From Oscarella lobularis (taxonomy: Eukaryota; Porifera; Homoscleromorpha; Homosclerophorida; Oscarellidae): DNA of 64,000 bases. The DNA is taken from the NCBI RefSeq assembly GCF_947507565.1, contig NC_089190.1:1178001-1242000 (forward strand), given 5' to 3'. Below are positions 1 through 11,700 of this stretch, one piece after another (position 1 is the stretch's first letter; every line of letters begins with the position of its first letter). Position numbers and translations under genes: made by a program. The notes under the pieces are model-generated. The model was not told where the DNA came from and did no database searches. It saw only the letters and a program-made list of their open reading frames with translations.

Positions 1-1919
1 TAAATGACATAAGCGTCAGAGTTGTTAAAGCTTGAGATTTCTTTTCCATTGCTTAGCCAAGTTAAAGTCGAAGGTGGATGGCTGTATAAGTCTGAGCAAT
101 ACAGCACCAAATGTTGATTGGAATCTACGCTCATAACGTCTGCATTTGGAGATAGTTGCGGTGAAGGTGAAACTAAAAATTAAATAGAGTAAGAAAAGTC
201 AGTTGTTGTCTATCACACCTCTTATTTCCAAGTGCTCATATACCAATAGCCGACTGATGCCAATTATAGGGAGAGAGTAACTTGGACGAATTTGTATATC
301 AAATCCATAAATCCCAGAGTCTGTCGACGTAGCCGGAGCAAACGTAAGCATAAAGTAATAATCAAAATATAACGGAAGAGTAAGTGAAGAGTAAGAAGAA
401 TTGTCCCAAGGTCTTCCGTCTTTGAATACTTTCCGTACCAATCCTTCAATACGAATTGGTCCAAAATCACTGTAATCCTCCAGATATCGAAAGTAAAACC
501 TAAAATATGCTGATGAGTTGATTAAAGGAAAGTTTGCAGAGACTGGATAACGTGGATAATGAAAACGAAGATTATCTATAACAACAACACTCAGTATTGA
601 AATCTGAACTGTGCTTATATAAACTACATACCATCTGAAGCATTCAGTGCAGACAACAGAGCAGAAGATGACTCAATAAAACCAGCTGAATTATTTGCAT
701 AACAGCTGTAGTTTCCAAATGAATCAGGCACAAGCCCAAGACGCAGCCAAGAAACAAAGTTTGATGCGTACGAAGGATTTAAAATAAATTTTCCGTTCTA
801 AGAGTACAATTAGTTTTTATGTATTAATCAAGCAGAAAAGTACCTTTTTCCAATAGATTTCAGGCTTTGGAATGCCATAGACATCACAACGAAAAAAGAA
901 CTGCTGATATCCAATGTACTTTTCAAAATGCGCACTGACAGGCCCATTAATGATTATAGGAGGAACTAGTGCAAAATTCATAAACGAGAAGTTCATTGTT
1001 CTCTACCTTAGAGTTACCATAAACTTGCAATAAGAAACTGTGCCTTGCAATTCCCAAATAGTTTTCAGCTATGCATGTATATACTCCAGGGTCCACTTCT
1101 TCGTTAGCGCTTCGAATGTGATACTCTTCATTATCAAATCTAGCTAGTGGCTGACCGTTCTTTTCCCAACGAACGGTTGGACGAGGAAATCCGGTGACGT
1201 TACAGCCAAGAGTTAAACTCTCATTTTTAATGACGTGTGTATCATTAGGAGTTGCCACAAACAAAGGAAACGTACCTAAAAAATAAGGTATACATGCTAT
1301 TTAGGAAGATCATATAGTGGTAGTATATACCTGGTAGGGACTGATATTCCAATACAAAACCTTTTCTTGTACCACTTCCGTCTGAAATAAAAGTGATGTT
1401 AGCCGTTGAACTGACTCTCTCGTTATAGACGGGTAAAGAGGTGCCAGTAAACTTTGCCAGTGTGCCTTGTTCGTCGGTTATAATAAGGAAATCTTTGTCG
1501 GCCTCCACGTCAAAAGAAATGAACTTGATTAGAATTGTTGACAGTGTAGGAAATCCAAAAGACCACGTGCAGTACTGATGATCGTTGTAATACTGAGAAC
1601 TGTCAGGAAATTGTAGATAGCCGCCTGTGGCTACAAGGACCCCACCACACTTGGCTTCAATAAAATAGATACACATAGCCTCGTCGAAGACGACCCGTGA
1701 AGACACGCACTTACTCAGACAGTTAGGGCCCGTCCATCCTTCACTGCACTGGCAGCTGCTGCAACCGTTCGATGGCGTTCCGCCATTGAAACAAGGAGGA
1801 CACGCTACAATAATAATTGGACAAGTCGCAACTTGAATTGTACAACCGCTACGTGTCAGTGTACCTTCAATGTGCAACCATCCAACGACAACAAAAAGAA
1901 AACCGATTGAGCGTCTCAT
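1..1919 (-). CDS. CUB-Ig receptor A, EGF-containing paralogue (3' end off window)
   Basis: Multi-exon extracellular receptor-type protein, first of three tandem paralogues. It starts at 1919 with a signal peptide (MRRSIGFLFVVVGWLHIEGT). A cysteine-rich EGF-like module follows (CPPCFNGGTPSNGC, EGWTGPNC), then a CUB domain starting CGGVLVATGGYLQFP, then an Ig domain with the usual Cys, Trp and YTC residues (YTCIAENYLGIARHSF). Further Ig-type exons run to the left edge. The exon at 199-480 matches the corresponding part of paralogue C (DSGIY, DGxxWxxSSYS). The TSP1, membrane and cytoplasmic parts expected from B and C lie outside the window. Only this copy shows an EGF module between signal and CUB. 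Likely a cell-surface adhesion or signalling receptor; ligand unknown. Confidence 0.8.
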
Positions 1920-2467
1920 GGATCTAAATAACGAAGCTCAGGGCTCGGGTCACTACCCGAAAATGCCACATAGCGAGTTCGCGCGGAACTCGGCTGCTTA
2001 ATCATTAGAGGCCTCTCATTGTCATACCTGGTATCAAGATTTTGTAGTAAAAGCATGGGCGTCGAGTCCCCGAGTAAAAAACGGGCGTGTTGCGCGCAAG
2101 CTCAGACGCGGCGTAATTACCAACGCTATCATGTGTCTCTTGGAAGAGGCGTGGAGACGAGGTCAGGACAGCTAATGAGTGCAAGAGGTGCAAAACAGTC
2201 TGCTGTTCAGACAGACTTCACGGCAGCATATCGTGCAGTCGAGACGATGACCTCTAGGTGGAACATATCAGATGCAGGAAAAGAGGAGGTATCTTTCCGA
2301 GAACCTTTCACTCGCGCTTCAGTTTCAAGTCTCGTATCTACCCACAAGCACGCCGGGATTCACAATCAAGGAACTTGATGCATTTAGCTAGGACAAAACA
2401 AGCACATGCTACAGTACAGTGACACGCTGGTTCCTTTCGAGAACGACTCACGTACCTGACGACACGA
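1920..2467. other. Spacer between receptors A and B
   Basis: About 550 bp between the start codon of receptor A and the stop codon of receptor B. It should hold the promoter of A and the 3' UTR of B. A plus-strand open frame (2019-2378) has no recognisable domain and no splice context, so I do not call it a gene. I see no repeat or RNA gene here. Confidence 0.5.
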
Positions 2468-5377
2468 CTAGTAATAACAGGCCGAAGCATATTCATTAAT
2501 AGTGTCTCCGCCGCCGCCGCCGCCGCCGCCTGCAGGTGACTGCCCTTGAGCGAAAGTCGAAATTTCTTGGACGCCCAAGTTCCTATAGGCTGGAGGTGCT
2601 TCCGTCTGTTTGTCGTCAACATGAATACCTATGTTTCCGTACTCTGGTTGAGGTGGTGACGGTGGCGGGCGTCGGGGCGCTTTACTCTTCTTCAAAGAGC
2701 TGGATGGCGTTTGGCTACGCTCGTCGTGCGGCAGCGCAGTAGGCGGCGGCGAAGGCGGCGGCGTCTCTTCGTAGCAATTGAGATTTCGACTCGTCGTTAC
2801 CGTCTCCAACTTTCGAGTAAACTCGACCGGGTGAGAGCTCGTTGGGCGCTGATTTCGTCGCTTCCTGGTCCACCAAATAGCCGTGACAGTAACAAGTACT
2901 GCAATCAGAAGTGCCGCACCGACTACTCCAATGATAAGCCCACCAGAACTTGAACTAGAAGAAACTAAACAGACCACAGTGAGGAAAAAGTGGGACTCGT
3001 CCTTGTAATTAATTACCTGAATTTTCAGTAGTAGTGGTAGTGGCGATAATAGAATAGGCATCCGCATCTACACACATATCAAAAAAATTCCTTATATCTT
3101 GATAAATTAGCTATACCGGTGGTATAAAAGCATTTTGAATTTGATGAACGGCAGCTTTCAATGTGCATCGATGATCCCTCGCAAGGCGTCAACCGGATAC
3201 AAGTCCGAGAGCGAAGACGAACGCCCATCTGACCGCCGCACGTCACACTACACTGACTCGGAGACGACCACCCGGACCACGGCCAGGTTCTCCCAGCGTC
3301 CAGAGCTGAAGAAAGAAAACTTGCAAGGATAACAATATAGACGCCGCCTCTAGAGAGCGTACAGACTAATATTGACGCTTTGCTTGATTTGTTTGAGGAT
3401 GGGACTTTTGATTGGCAAGTGAAATTGATAGTCACCGTTTCTTTCAGAGACTCCAGCGTTATATTGCACAGTGACGGCACGTCTTTGACCGACAAGTAAG
3501 ATTTTTGGTCGTAGTGAAATATAACGTGAGATTCGGTCTCGTTTGAATCTATCATTACGCCGTCGTAATACCAAGTGAAAGTTGGTGACAGATTGTTTCT
3601 GGCGTCTGCACAAATCAGGAGTAGGTGCGACGTTGGATCGATGGAAACGTTCGGGAATTTTGGATGAATTATTTTAGGATTTGGCAAACCTAAAGCAAAA
3701 AATTCTTGATGACGTGTAGAACATCAGGAGTTGATACCTCTGATTTGGACGGCACTATAAAAAGATACATTTGCGACAGTTGAATTTCCGCTGAAATTAT
3801 AGATTCCAGCTTTTCCGAGATTTGTTAGATGAGAAACGAAAGAAGAAAAATCAGCAAAATCGTTCGAAGTCGGTGAAGTGAAATTGGTGACTTTTCCGTT
3901 TAGGTCAAACCGCCAGAAGCAGTAAGTCTGCAGCAGCAACGAGAAGTTGGCTTCTTCAAAATACGTTGCATTACAGTCGGATGAAAGCCCGTCTGAAACC
4001 AGGAAATCAAAAACAAACTCAATTAATGCACAAAACTGTCTCTTTACCATTCTCAGTCGACAGTACAGCAGGAGCAGATTGAATGCTGCCAACCAAATTT
4101 CTCGCAACGCAGGAGTAGGAGCCAAACGAGCTGTTGCTCAGCTTAACGCGCAGCCAAGGATAAACATGCACAGAACCAGACAGAGATTGTCCATCCTACA
4201 AGCAGCATTAAAAATCTGGTAAAGAAACATGTATAAAATCACTTTTATCCACCGTATGTCCGGCTTGGGAATTCCGTCTGCGTCGCAACGAAAAAACACC
4301 TGTTGACCACGCAAATAATATTGTAAATGCACGTCGACAGGCGAATTTATAATAGTAGGCGGAACTAGGCAGAAAATCAACGACACAAATCAATGCTTTC
4401 TGCAAAGACTTACCATGAATTGCGAGGAAAAAGCTGCGTCTTACGACGCCTAAGGCGTTTTCAGCGACGCATTCGTAAATACCGGCGTCACTAATCTGAA
4501 CGCTATCTCTGTGCAGTTCCTCCCCGGTTGGAGCACCGGCGGAAGCGTTCACCGCTTTGCCGTCCTGTTCCCAGCGAACACTGGGAGCCGGAGTGCCGCG
4601 AGCGCGACAAAACAAGGCCAAGCTTGCTCCTTTGCGAAGAACGACTCTGTCGCTCGAGACGAAACTAAATTGCGGTGGGGTGCCTAGGAAAAAAGAAGAG
4701 GTTGTTAAAGCGGAGAGACGCGCATCATGCATTGCTTTACCTGAAATTGCCTGGTACTGTAGCAGAAACCCGTGACCTTTCCCACCGTATGCTTCCGATG
4801 AAAAGATTATCCTATCGTTGGAATTAAGTTCTCCAACGTAGCTGTATGGCAGAGCGTTGCTTCTGAATTGCACATCGTCGATCTCAACGTAGTCCCTTTG
4901 TCTTAAGCTAATCGAAATGAATCTAACGAGAATCGTCGTTGTCGACGGATAGTCAAAAGTCCAAGTGCAATATTCATTAGGATTATATATTCTCGGGTAG
5001 CCAGGGAATACCAGGAAGCCCGTACGACCGCTGAGTCCCCCTCCACACTCATCTAAAAAGAAAGTAAGACTTTCAAGTCTGACGTACTCAAGCAACAGCC
5101 TCACAAAAGCAATTGGGCCGGCCGCTGCAAGAACACCTCCTGCAGTCATAGGACGGAGTAGTTTCGTCCATATTAGCAGGAAAGCAGCTATGGGAACAGA
5201 CTGCATGACGAAGAAAGTCGCTCTTATTCGCTTTGCACTCCAAACTCTAGGCGACAGTACCTGACCTTGGGCTGAAGCGTAGAAGTAAATCTGCGACAAG
5301 CAAAACGGGACAACTATGAAAAGCGTCAACATCGCGCACTTGATAGCGAAGGTTGACTGGAAACAATGAACTAGCAT
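2468..5377 (-). CDS. CUB-Ig-TSP1 transmembrane receptor B
   Basis: Second tandem paralogue. Signal peptide from 5377, or more likely from the internal Met near 5332 (MLTLFIVVPFCLSQ). CUB domain (DECGGGLSGRTGFLVFPGYP), Ig domain (IYECVAENALGVVRRSF), further Ig-like exons, then a thrombospondin type-1 repeat (SGWSSPSQCSVTCGGQMG). A single membrane helix follows (GGLIIGVVGAALLIAVLVTV) with a basic stop-transfer. The tail is proline-rich (PPPSPPP, PRRPPPSPPQP) and carries YGNI and YRNL, which fit the pYxN consensus of the Grb2 SH2 domain, and a polyglycine run before the terminal NEYASACYY. Many short introns. Single-pass receptor likely to recruit SH3/SH2 adaptors; signalling role inferred from motifs only. 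Confidence 0.85.
2508..2530. repeat. GCC trinucleotide run encoding polyglycine
   Basis: Uninterrupted CCG/GCC repeat inside the last exon of receptor B. On the minus strand it encodes about eight glycines near the cytoplasmic C terminus. Its length is likely to vary between individuals. Confidence 0.85.
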
Positions 5378-5491
5378 CCCCGTCTATACGTAACGTCATT
5401 ATTTTTCCGCAGGGGTTGCCAGGGGAATCACAGACACCAAGGAAAACGTCTATTGTTACGACCTACGCCTGCGTGTTGTCGTCTATTTGGA

Positions 5492-8371
5492 TCAGTTCCC
5501 TTTGAAATTTACATAAACTGGACTCGAGGTTATCTCTTCAGTCTCTGCCTTGGGTACAACGACATCGATTTCGGCGTAGATCCGGCTCCCAGTCTCAGAC
5601 GCCGGATTTGGTTTATATCGAACGGCTGCCCGTGTCTCCGCCTTTTCAGATTTCTTTCTAAATACTACCGATTGCACGACGGCTGGATCTCTGGGCCCTC
5701 TGTTTTCCGGTGCTGTTGATGACGGGGCTGCCAAGTAAGTATTGTCGTTTCTGGGAGGACTCTCCGCGGTCGACGGTTGTCGGTTTTTTCTTCGCGTGCA
5801 CCAGACAATGATAACAATGATACATACCACAGTAAAGATTCCTCCAAGCGTTAGACCGAATTTTGCAGCAAAAGATAAGACGACGTCTAAACAAAGAACG
5901 CAAGTTATTTACAAAAGACTCGGAAAAGATGACAGAACCTGAACTCGTTTGCACGACAAATGTGAGGGGAACTGACGCAGGAACTGACGCGGTGGAACTC
6001 TTGCTAACTAAGTCGGTCGTTACAGCGGAGATATATGAGATATCTCTGGTTACAGCTGTCGAGTTCGATCCCACTGATGGCATACGAGTGCTCGAGTTCG
6101 TAGGGGCTACAGTCATATTGAGCCTTGGGGTAGGTGTCTCCGAAACAGTACTGACATTTTCAAAACTACTATTCTTAGTCTGACTGGTGGTGGGAAGTGG
6201 ACAATTGAGCGTAGACGAATAGCAGCTTTCTATTTGGCTCAGTGGGCCAACACAGGGCGATGATCTGTCCAGACATTTTCTACTACTCACGCGAAAACCG
6301 GGAATACCTCCACAGGAAACGCTGCACTGGCCTGGAGTTGATGGAGTCGACCAAGGCCAATACCAATACGCTAAAACATAATAATAGCATAGAACTCTTT
6401 TATTTATCGTAATGTCGTTTTAGTTCTTACGGATTTGCACGAGAGCAGACGCTGTTTCAGTGTCGCCTGATTCTTGCGACGTTGCTTGACAGGAGAAATT
6501 GATTTGATGATATTTTTCGCGAATGAAGACAGTCAAGTTCTTAACCAGAAGATACGACCGTCGATGATAGTGAAAAATCGTGTATGACTTGTTGGCAATT
6601 TCGATGATCTTTTCGCTATCGTGATACCAGGTGAACGTCGAGTGGGGACGACTTTCCATGTCAGAGCACATCAAAATCAAGTGTCGATTGGCATCCGCGT
6701 AAATGAATTTGACGTTAATTACAGGAGCAGGAAGAACTGTAGCAAAAAGCATTAGGCAACTAATAGTAACAGATTTCCTCTTACCTTTTATCTGCAGGGA
6801 ACTAAAAAGAGACAATGCGTATCTGGATGCATAGCGTAATCGGATATCAAGATCAAATCGGTAGATTCCAGAATCGATTGATGCTGTAGGCGCGAACAAA
6901 AGATATCCGCCGCGTTCACAGTCATCTTCAAACGTCGCAGTTGAATAGGAAGAAGCATTCCACTGTTGTCCATCTTTCAATACATCTGATATGATTCCAT
7001 GAGATACAGTGCCTCTTCTTCTGCTTCCCCTAAAGTTCAACCAACGGCAGTATATCCTGATTCGAGCTGTTGAGTTTGCAAAAGCCCAATTGTTCGAAAA
7101 CGCTCCAAAATACCGTTGCGAATACACAGACAAAGCATCTAGACGCAGAGAATAAATATCTCAAAGAAAAACAATACGCAAGACTACTACTTCTACCTGA
7201 ATCCCATCTATAAGAAAGTTGAGCAGTTGAAGATTCGGTTGCACCGGCAGAATTATTCGCATAGCAGCTGTAGTTTCCAAACGACGAACGAGACGTCAAT
7301 TGAACACGCAGCCACCGAACAGTCCTCCAATCATAAACAGGATGAGGTAGGAACTCGCCATCCTATATACCAAATGTTTAGCAGAGGCGTCTAGCTATCC
7401 CAATTCGCACCAACCTTTATCCAGTGTATCTCAGGATTGGGGATTCCATACGCGTCACAACGAAAGTACACGTACTGATATCTGACATAGGACTCCAGAT
7501 GAACGTCCGTGGGCGAATTGATGATAACCGGAGGAACTAAACAGATAAAATCATAATAGAAGCCCACCCAAGTAAGCGATCAAATGTTAGCGCTACCGTG
7601 GACAGCGACAAAAAAACTATGCCGTTGAACGCCCAAAAAATTCTCGGCGATGCACGTGTAGACGCTCGTATCGTTCTCCTGGGCGTTTTCGATATGTAGT
7701 TCCCCATTTGTGAGGTTCGAGGATAAGGACAATCTTCTACCATCTTTTTCCCAGTGGACAACAGGATCTGGTGACCCAGTTGCGAGACAAAAGAATGAAG
7801 CGGTCGCATTTTTCATAACAAATGTGCTGTTTACAACACTAAGAAATGAAAAACGTGGCTCGATACCTATTTGAAAGATTCTTATTTACAGGTCCCAATA
7901 AATAACGTTTTAGGATTACTGAATGTCAGTTGGGGAACGTAATAATACTCCAGCAAAAATCCATCCTTGGTGACAGAACTGTCCGATGTAAATTTGATCT
8001 CAACGTTAGAGTTCAAAAAGAGACTGCTTGGCACGTCAAAGCCTCTGTAGTCTTTCCTGTAGGAGCTTCCATTGGTAATCGTCAGGACGTCACAACAGGA
8101 TTCCGAGCTGAACGATATGAAATGTACGAAAACGCTTCCTGGATACTGAAAACGCCACAAACAGAATTCGTTGTTGCTGTAAGAGCCAGGATAGCCGGGA
8201 GAGCGTATGTAGCCGAACGAAGCGGTCAGTACACCGCCACACCGATCTGCAGCGAAACGTAGAGTTTACATGCGCATCTAGAAGAAACTGATTTCTATAG
8301 ATATGACCTTGCGCGTGCAGAAATTTCAGAGTCGAAAGGACGAGAAAGTAAGCTAGAGCCCGACAAGCCAT
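5492..8371 (-). CDS. CUB-Ig-TSP1 transmembrane receptor C
   Basis: Third tandem paralogue, ending only 115 bp before receptor B begins. Signal peptide MACRALAYFLVLSTLKFLHA, directly followed after a short intron by a CUB domain (RCGGVLTASFGYIRSPGYPG) without the EGF module of A. Ig domain with YTCIAENFLGVQRHSFF, further Ig-type exons, a TSP1 repeat (GQCSVSCGGIPGFRV), a Ser/Thr-rich stalk that is probably O-glycosylated, and a membrane helix (FTVVCIIVIIVW). The tail differs from that of B: it has RIYAEIDVV and VYVNF, the latter again matching pYxN. The extracellular part is conserved among copies while the stalk and tail have diverged, suggesting duplication followed by specialisation of signalling output. 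Confidence 0.83.
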
Positions 8372-8761
8372 TCAGTTCAAAGAGAGTTTCACTTGTGTGA
8401 CGTACCGTAGATATCACCTCAGCTTGCGCGGAGTCCTGAGCCGGAAGAAAGCCTAAAGGTATGCGAGGGGGCCCCCCGGGCGGGGGAGTATCGCTATCAT
8501 CAGCCCAAAGCGCTAGAGGCGGGAGAGGCCGCTAGAAGGCACCCTCGCACCCTCTACTAGCAGTCCGAAGAGCATCTGAGGTCGCTCCTGCGCAATTAAT
8601 CGTAGTCTCACATGATACAGCCAATAAAATCATGATAGACTACACAGATAAATAGGAGAATAAAACTAAGGCTTTGGGCCCGGTTTGCCATCACTGGGGC
8701 AAAACGATTAGTAAACACATTCACAAAAAAACAACAGCTGAAGAATGATCATACAAAATAG
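8372..8761. other. Spacer between receptor C and the membrane-protein gene
   Basis: About 390 bp holding the 5' flank of receptor C and the 3' flank of the next gene. It contains a G/C run near 8466-8486 and one GCGCTAG word near 8508, 137 bp upstream of the receptor C start. No coding or RNA gene seen. Confidence 0.5.
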
Positions 8762-11700
8762 CTAGTAACGGTAACGATTGTTGTCGGTTCTTTGATTGGA
8801 ACTGCACAAGCAGCTCACAACGATGACCGTCGCTACAATAATCATGATAGCCATAATGACAAAATTCCAATACATCGCTACGGTGATCGTTAGTAAATCG
8901 GCGATTAGTGATGTCCCTCCATAGCCTGCAGCAGCATAAAACGTATTATTATCCTCGGTTTTGGTACTGCCAGTGTAAGGATTATAAGGTGACCGAGCTA
9001 CCACAAAAGCCGCTGCCAAAGAGGTGTAAATCAAAGAAAGCACTATTATTCTGAAGTCACCAAGAGCAAATCTTATCTTGTCGGAGAAACTGAACTCCGT
9101 CGTTATATTGACAGTTTTTATTTGATCGTATACTCGTTCGACTCTCCAGGATCTTTTTTGCCGGCTCATCTTATCGACGACGTCTGGTAAATTTTTGCCT
9201 TTTTTGCATATGGCTTGAAACAAATCGATAAAGTAAGTCTTTTCCCAAAATACGTTTACGGCGGCAAAAAGCACGAGGCTGAAAATTGGCAAAACAAAGC
9301 CGCACGCTATCATGAAAAAAGTGATCGAACTTATTTTTAAATCTTTGCCCTCATTATTCTTTTTGTTATTGTCAAAAACAATGCTAAAGCCAATGGCAAC
9401 TAGCATAAAGATTTGGGCGATCATAATCAAAATGGTGTGAGCGATCAGACGCCAATGAATGCCACAGCAGGAACTTCGTCTTTCCTGCGTGGCCTTTTCC
9501 CTCTTCTTTTCGATGTCTCTAGCCGCTCTTATTAGCATGAAAGTTCGGTGGAGGTAAACGTCAAAAAGGGTTAAAAAGCACCCTATGCCAAAGAGGACGT
9601 AATCAAGTGTGTCTAGTAATTTATTGTCATCATCCATATTGCCATCATCCATTTTATCTTCTGGAATACCAAACAGTTGAAGCATGTCACAGATTAGAAG
9701 CGGATAGATGAGGGCGTAGACCAAGATCTTCTTCATAGTTTCAAGAACGACTTTTCCTCCTCTTTTCTTGACGCCTTCATGTTCGTCGTCGCGCGATCTA
9801 TTCCTTTCTAGGTCATCTTTTCTTTGCTTTCTTTCACGTCTTTCGCTTTTGCACTCTTTGCATGCGTCCCTCCATTCCATAAAGTTGTCGATTATTGATA
9901 TGAAGGAGTCGAAACCGCTTAGAGCAAAAGTCATAACTCCCAGAAGATAAACGTTGTACTGTTTCTCTTTCTTATCTTTCTGATCAAGAAATTGCTTAAT
10001 CGATAGAGCAAAACTCAAGACAAAAAACAGCAGCTCAAATATTCTCCAAAACAGAAGGAGGCAACGCGAGGGCCTCCGAATGAAATTCAAAGACAAATGA
10101 AAGCCGTATCTTGCAGCTCGTTTCATGCCGTCGTCCAACTTTTTACCACTCGTCGCCCAGCGACATGCGGCGCAACAGGTGGAAGTGCAGCAGAGTTTGG
10201 AACAACACGCCGACGCGCGGTAACACAAAAGACTTGCGTTAAGGCAGCAATTGCAGCATTTGTTGTCGACGATATCAATAGTCCTGCTATCCATTGTCAT
10301 GTAAGCTTCATCCAGTGTGTCCATGCACTCTTCGACGAATTCAATGCGCTCCTTTTCTTTTTCCGCTGGAGTTAGCTCAATTTTCTTAGAAACCTTCGTG
10401 GAAACGCTTTTACGAATTCGCGAGCTCTTTTCAGCAACTGTAGGCTCAGAATGACCAGACGGCATCATTTCCATTGGGGGATAAGGTTCAGGTGAATAGC
10501 CTTGCTGTACTGTTGGAAATAGAAGTGGATTGGAAACAGAAGTGATAGGACTAGAAGGGCTTTGGTCAGCTCCTGAAGAAACGAGTGGGGCACTGTCCCA
10601 TGTAGGAGAGTTGCTATGGTGCAGTCCTAGAGGTGGTGCTGCAGCGGTAAGAGGAACAGACTGGCGTTCGGGAAGAGGATGAGGAGGAGCAGCAAAAGCC
10701 AGTTGTTGTGGAGGATACGAAGGAGGAACAGGGGACTGTAGCCGAGTAAGAGGAATAGCAGGTGGAGCAGGCTGCTGACGTACAGAAGGCACAACTGGAG
10801 CTCCAAAAGACTGCTGCCGATGGGGAGCTTCTGAATGGTGAACTGTCGGAGGAAGAGCAGCAGGAGGAGGAAGAGGAGGAGGAGGATGAAAGTAAGGTTG
10901 ATTTCTGAAAGGAAGAGCAGTAAAATCGGGAGCCTGCTGTCGAGGAGGAAGAGAAACAACAGGAGGAGGAAGAGGAGGAGGAGGAGAAAAGGAAGGCTGA
11001 CTTGAAGGAGGAACAGTATATACCGGAAATTGCTGTCGAGGAGGAAGAGGAGGAGGTAAATCGTTGGTGAACTCTTTGCGTTGAGCTTCTGTTGGCATCG
11101 TTGGTGGTGGTGGTGGTGCAGGGCTTCGCGTGAGAATCACCGCTTCAGTTTTGACAACGTTCGAAGAAATCGGCCCAAACGCAGCTTCCGATCGCTTACG
11201 TTCAAACATTTTCTCATCGATGTGCTCGTCTTCGGATGAGTCGCTATTGTACGGTGTCTGGTAATCCCTCTGCATCTGTGTAAACGCTGAACTGCGAATA
11301 GACTTCCAATGTACGGTCAAGGCAGACGCTTTGGCAAAGTTAATCGGTCCAATAACAGCTTCCTCTCGTTTGACAGGAGCCTGTAAGTTGATTTGAGTAG
11401 AGCACGTTCGACGAGGAGCAAGGCAAGTTGTAAAATATTGTTCGATTTCTTGCAGCTCAGAAAACCAAGTTGACACTCGAAAGCTCGCAAGCAACAATCT
11501 TTCCTCTTCCTGCAGTATGGGAAGAGTGATCGTCTGATCACATTCTTTTGAAGTGAACTGACTTTCTGTTATGTCTTGCTGCTCAGAATACGTCTCTTGA
11601 CTCGGAACTTTAACTTCAAAGGATGCGCTGATACGCTTCTCTTGGTCTTGAACTACGACGAGCTCGTGATCGGGCGAGACAACATCGACTTCTTCTTCAC

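Noticed and set aside
2019-2378. Plus-strand 119-codon open frame between receptors A and B
   Set aside because: No domain, no signal or splice context, and it overlaps the expected 5' and 3' UTRs of real minus-strand genes.
1-8371. One very large receptor gene instead of three
   Set aside because: Three separate signal peptides and two complete membrane-plus-tail ends with stop codons (2468, 5492) are visible.
10627-10959. Leu-rich minus-strand open frame
   Set aside because: It is a frame-shifted shadow of the proline-rich exon (CCT/CTC-rich codons) of the membrane-protein gene.
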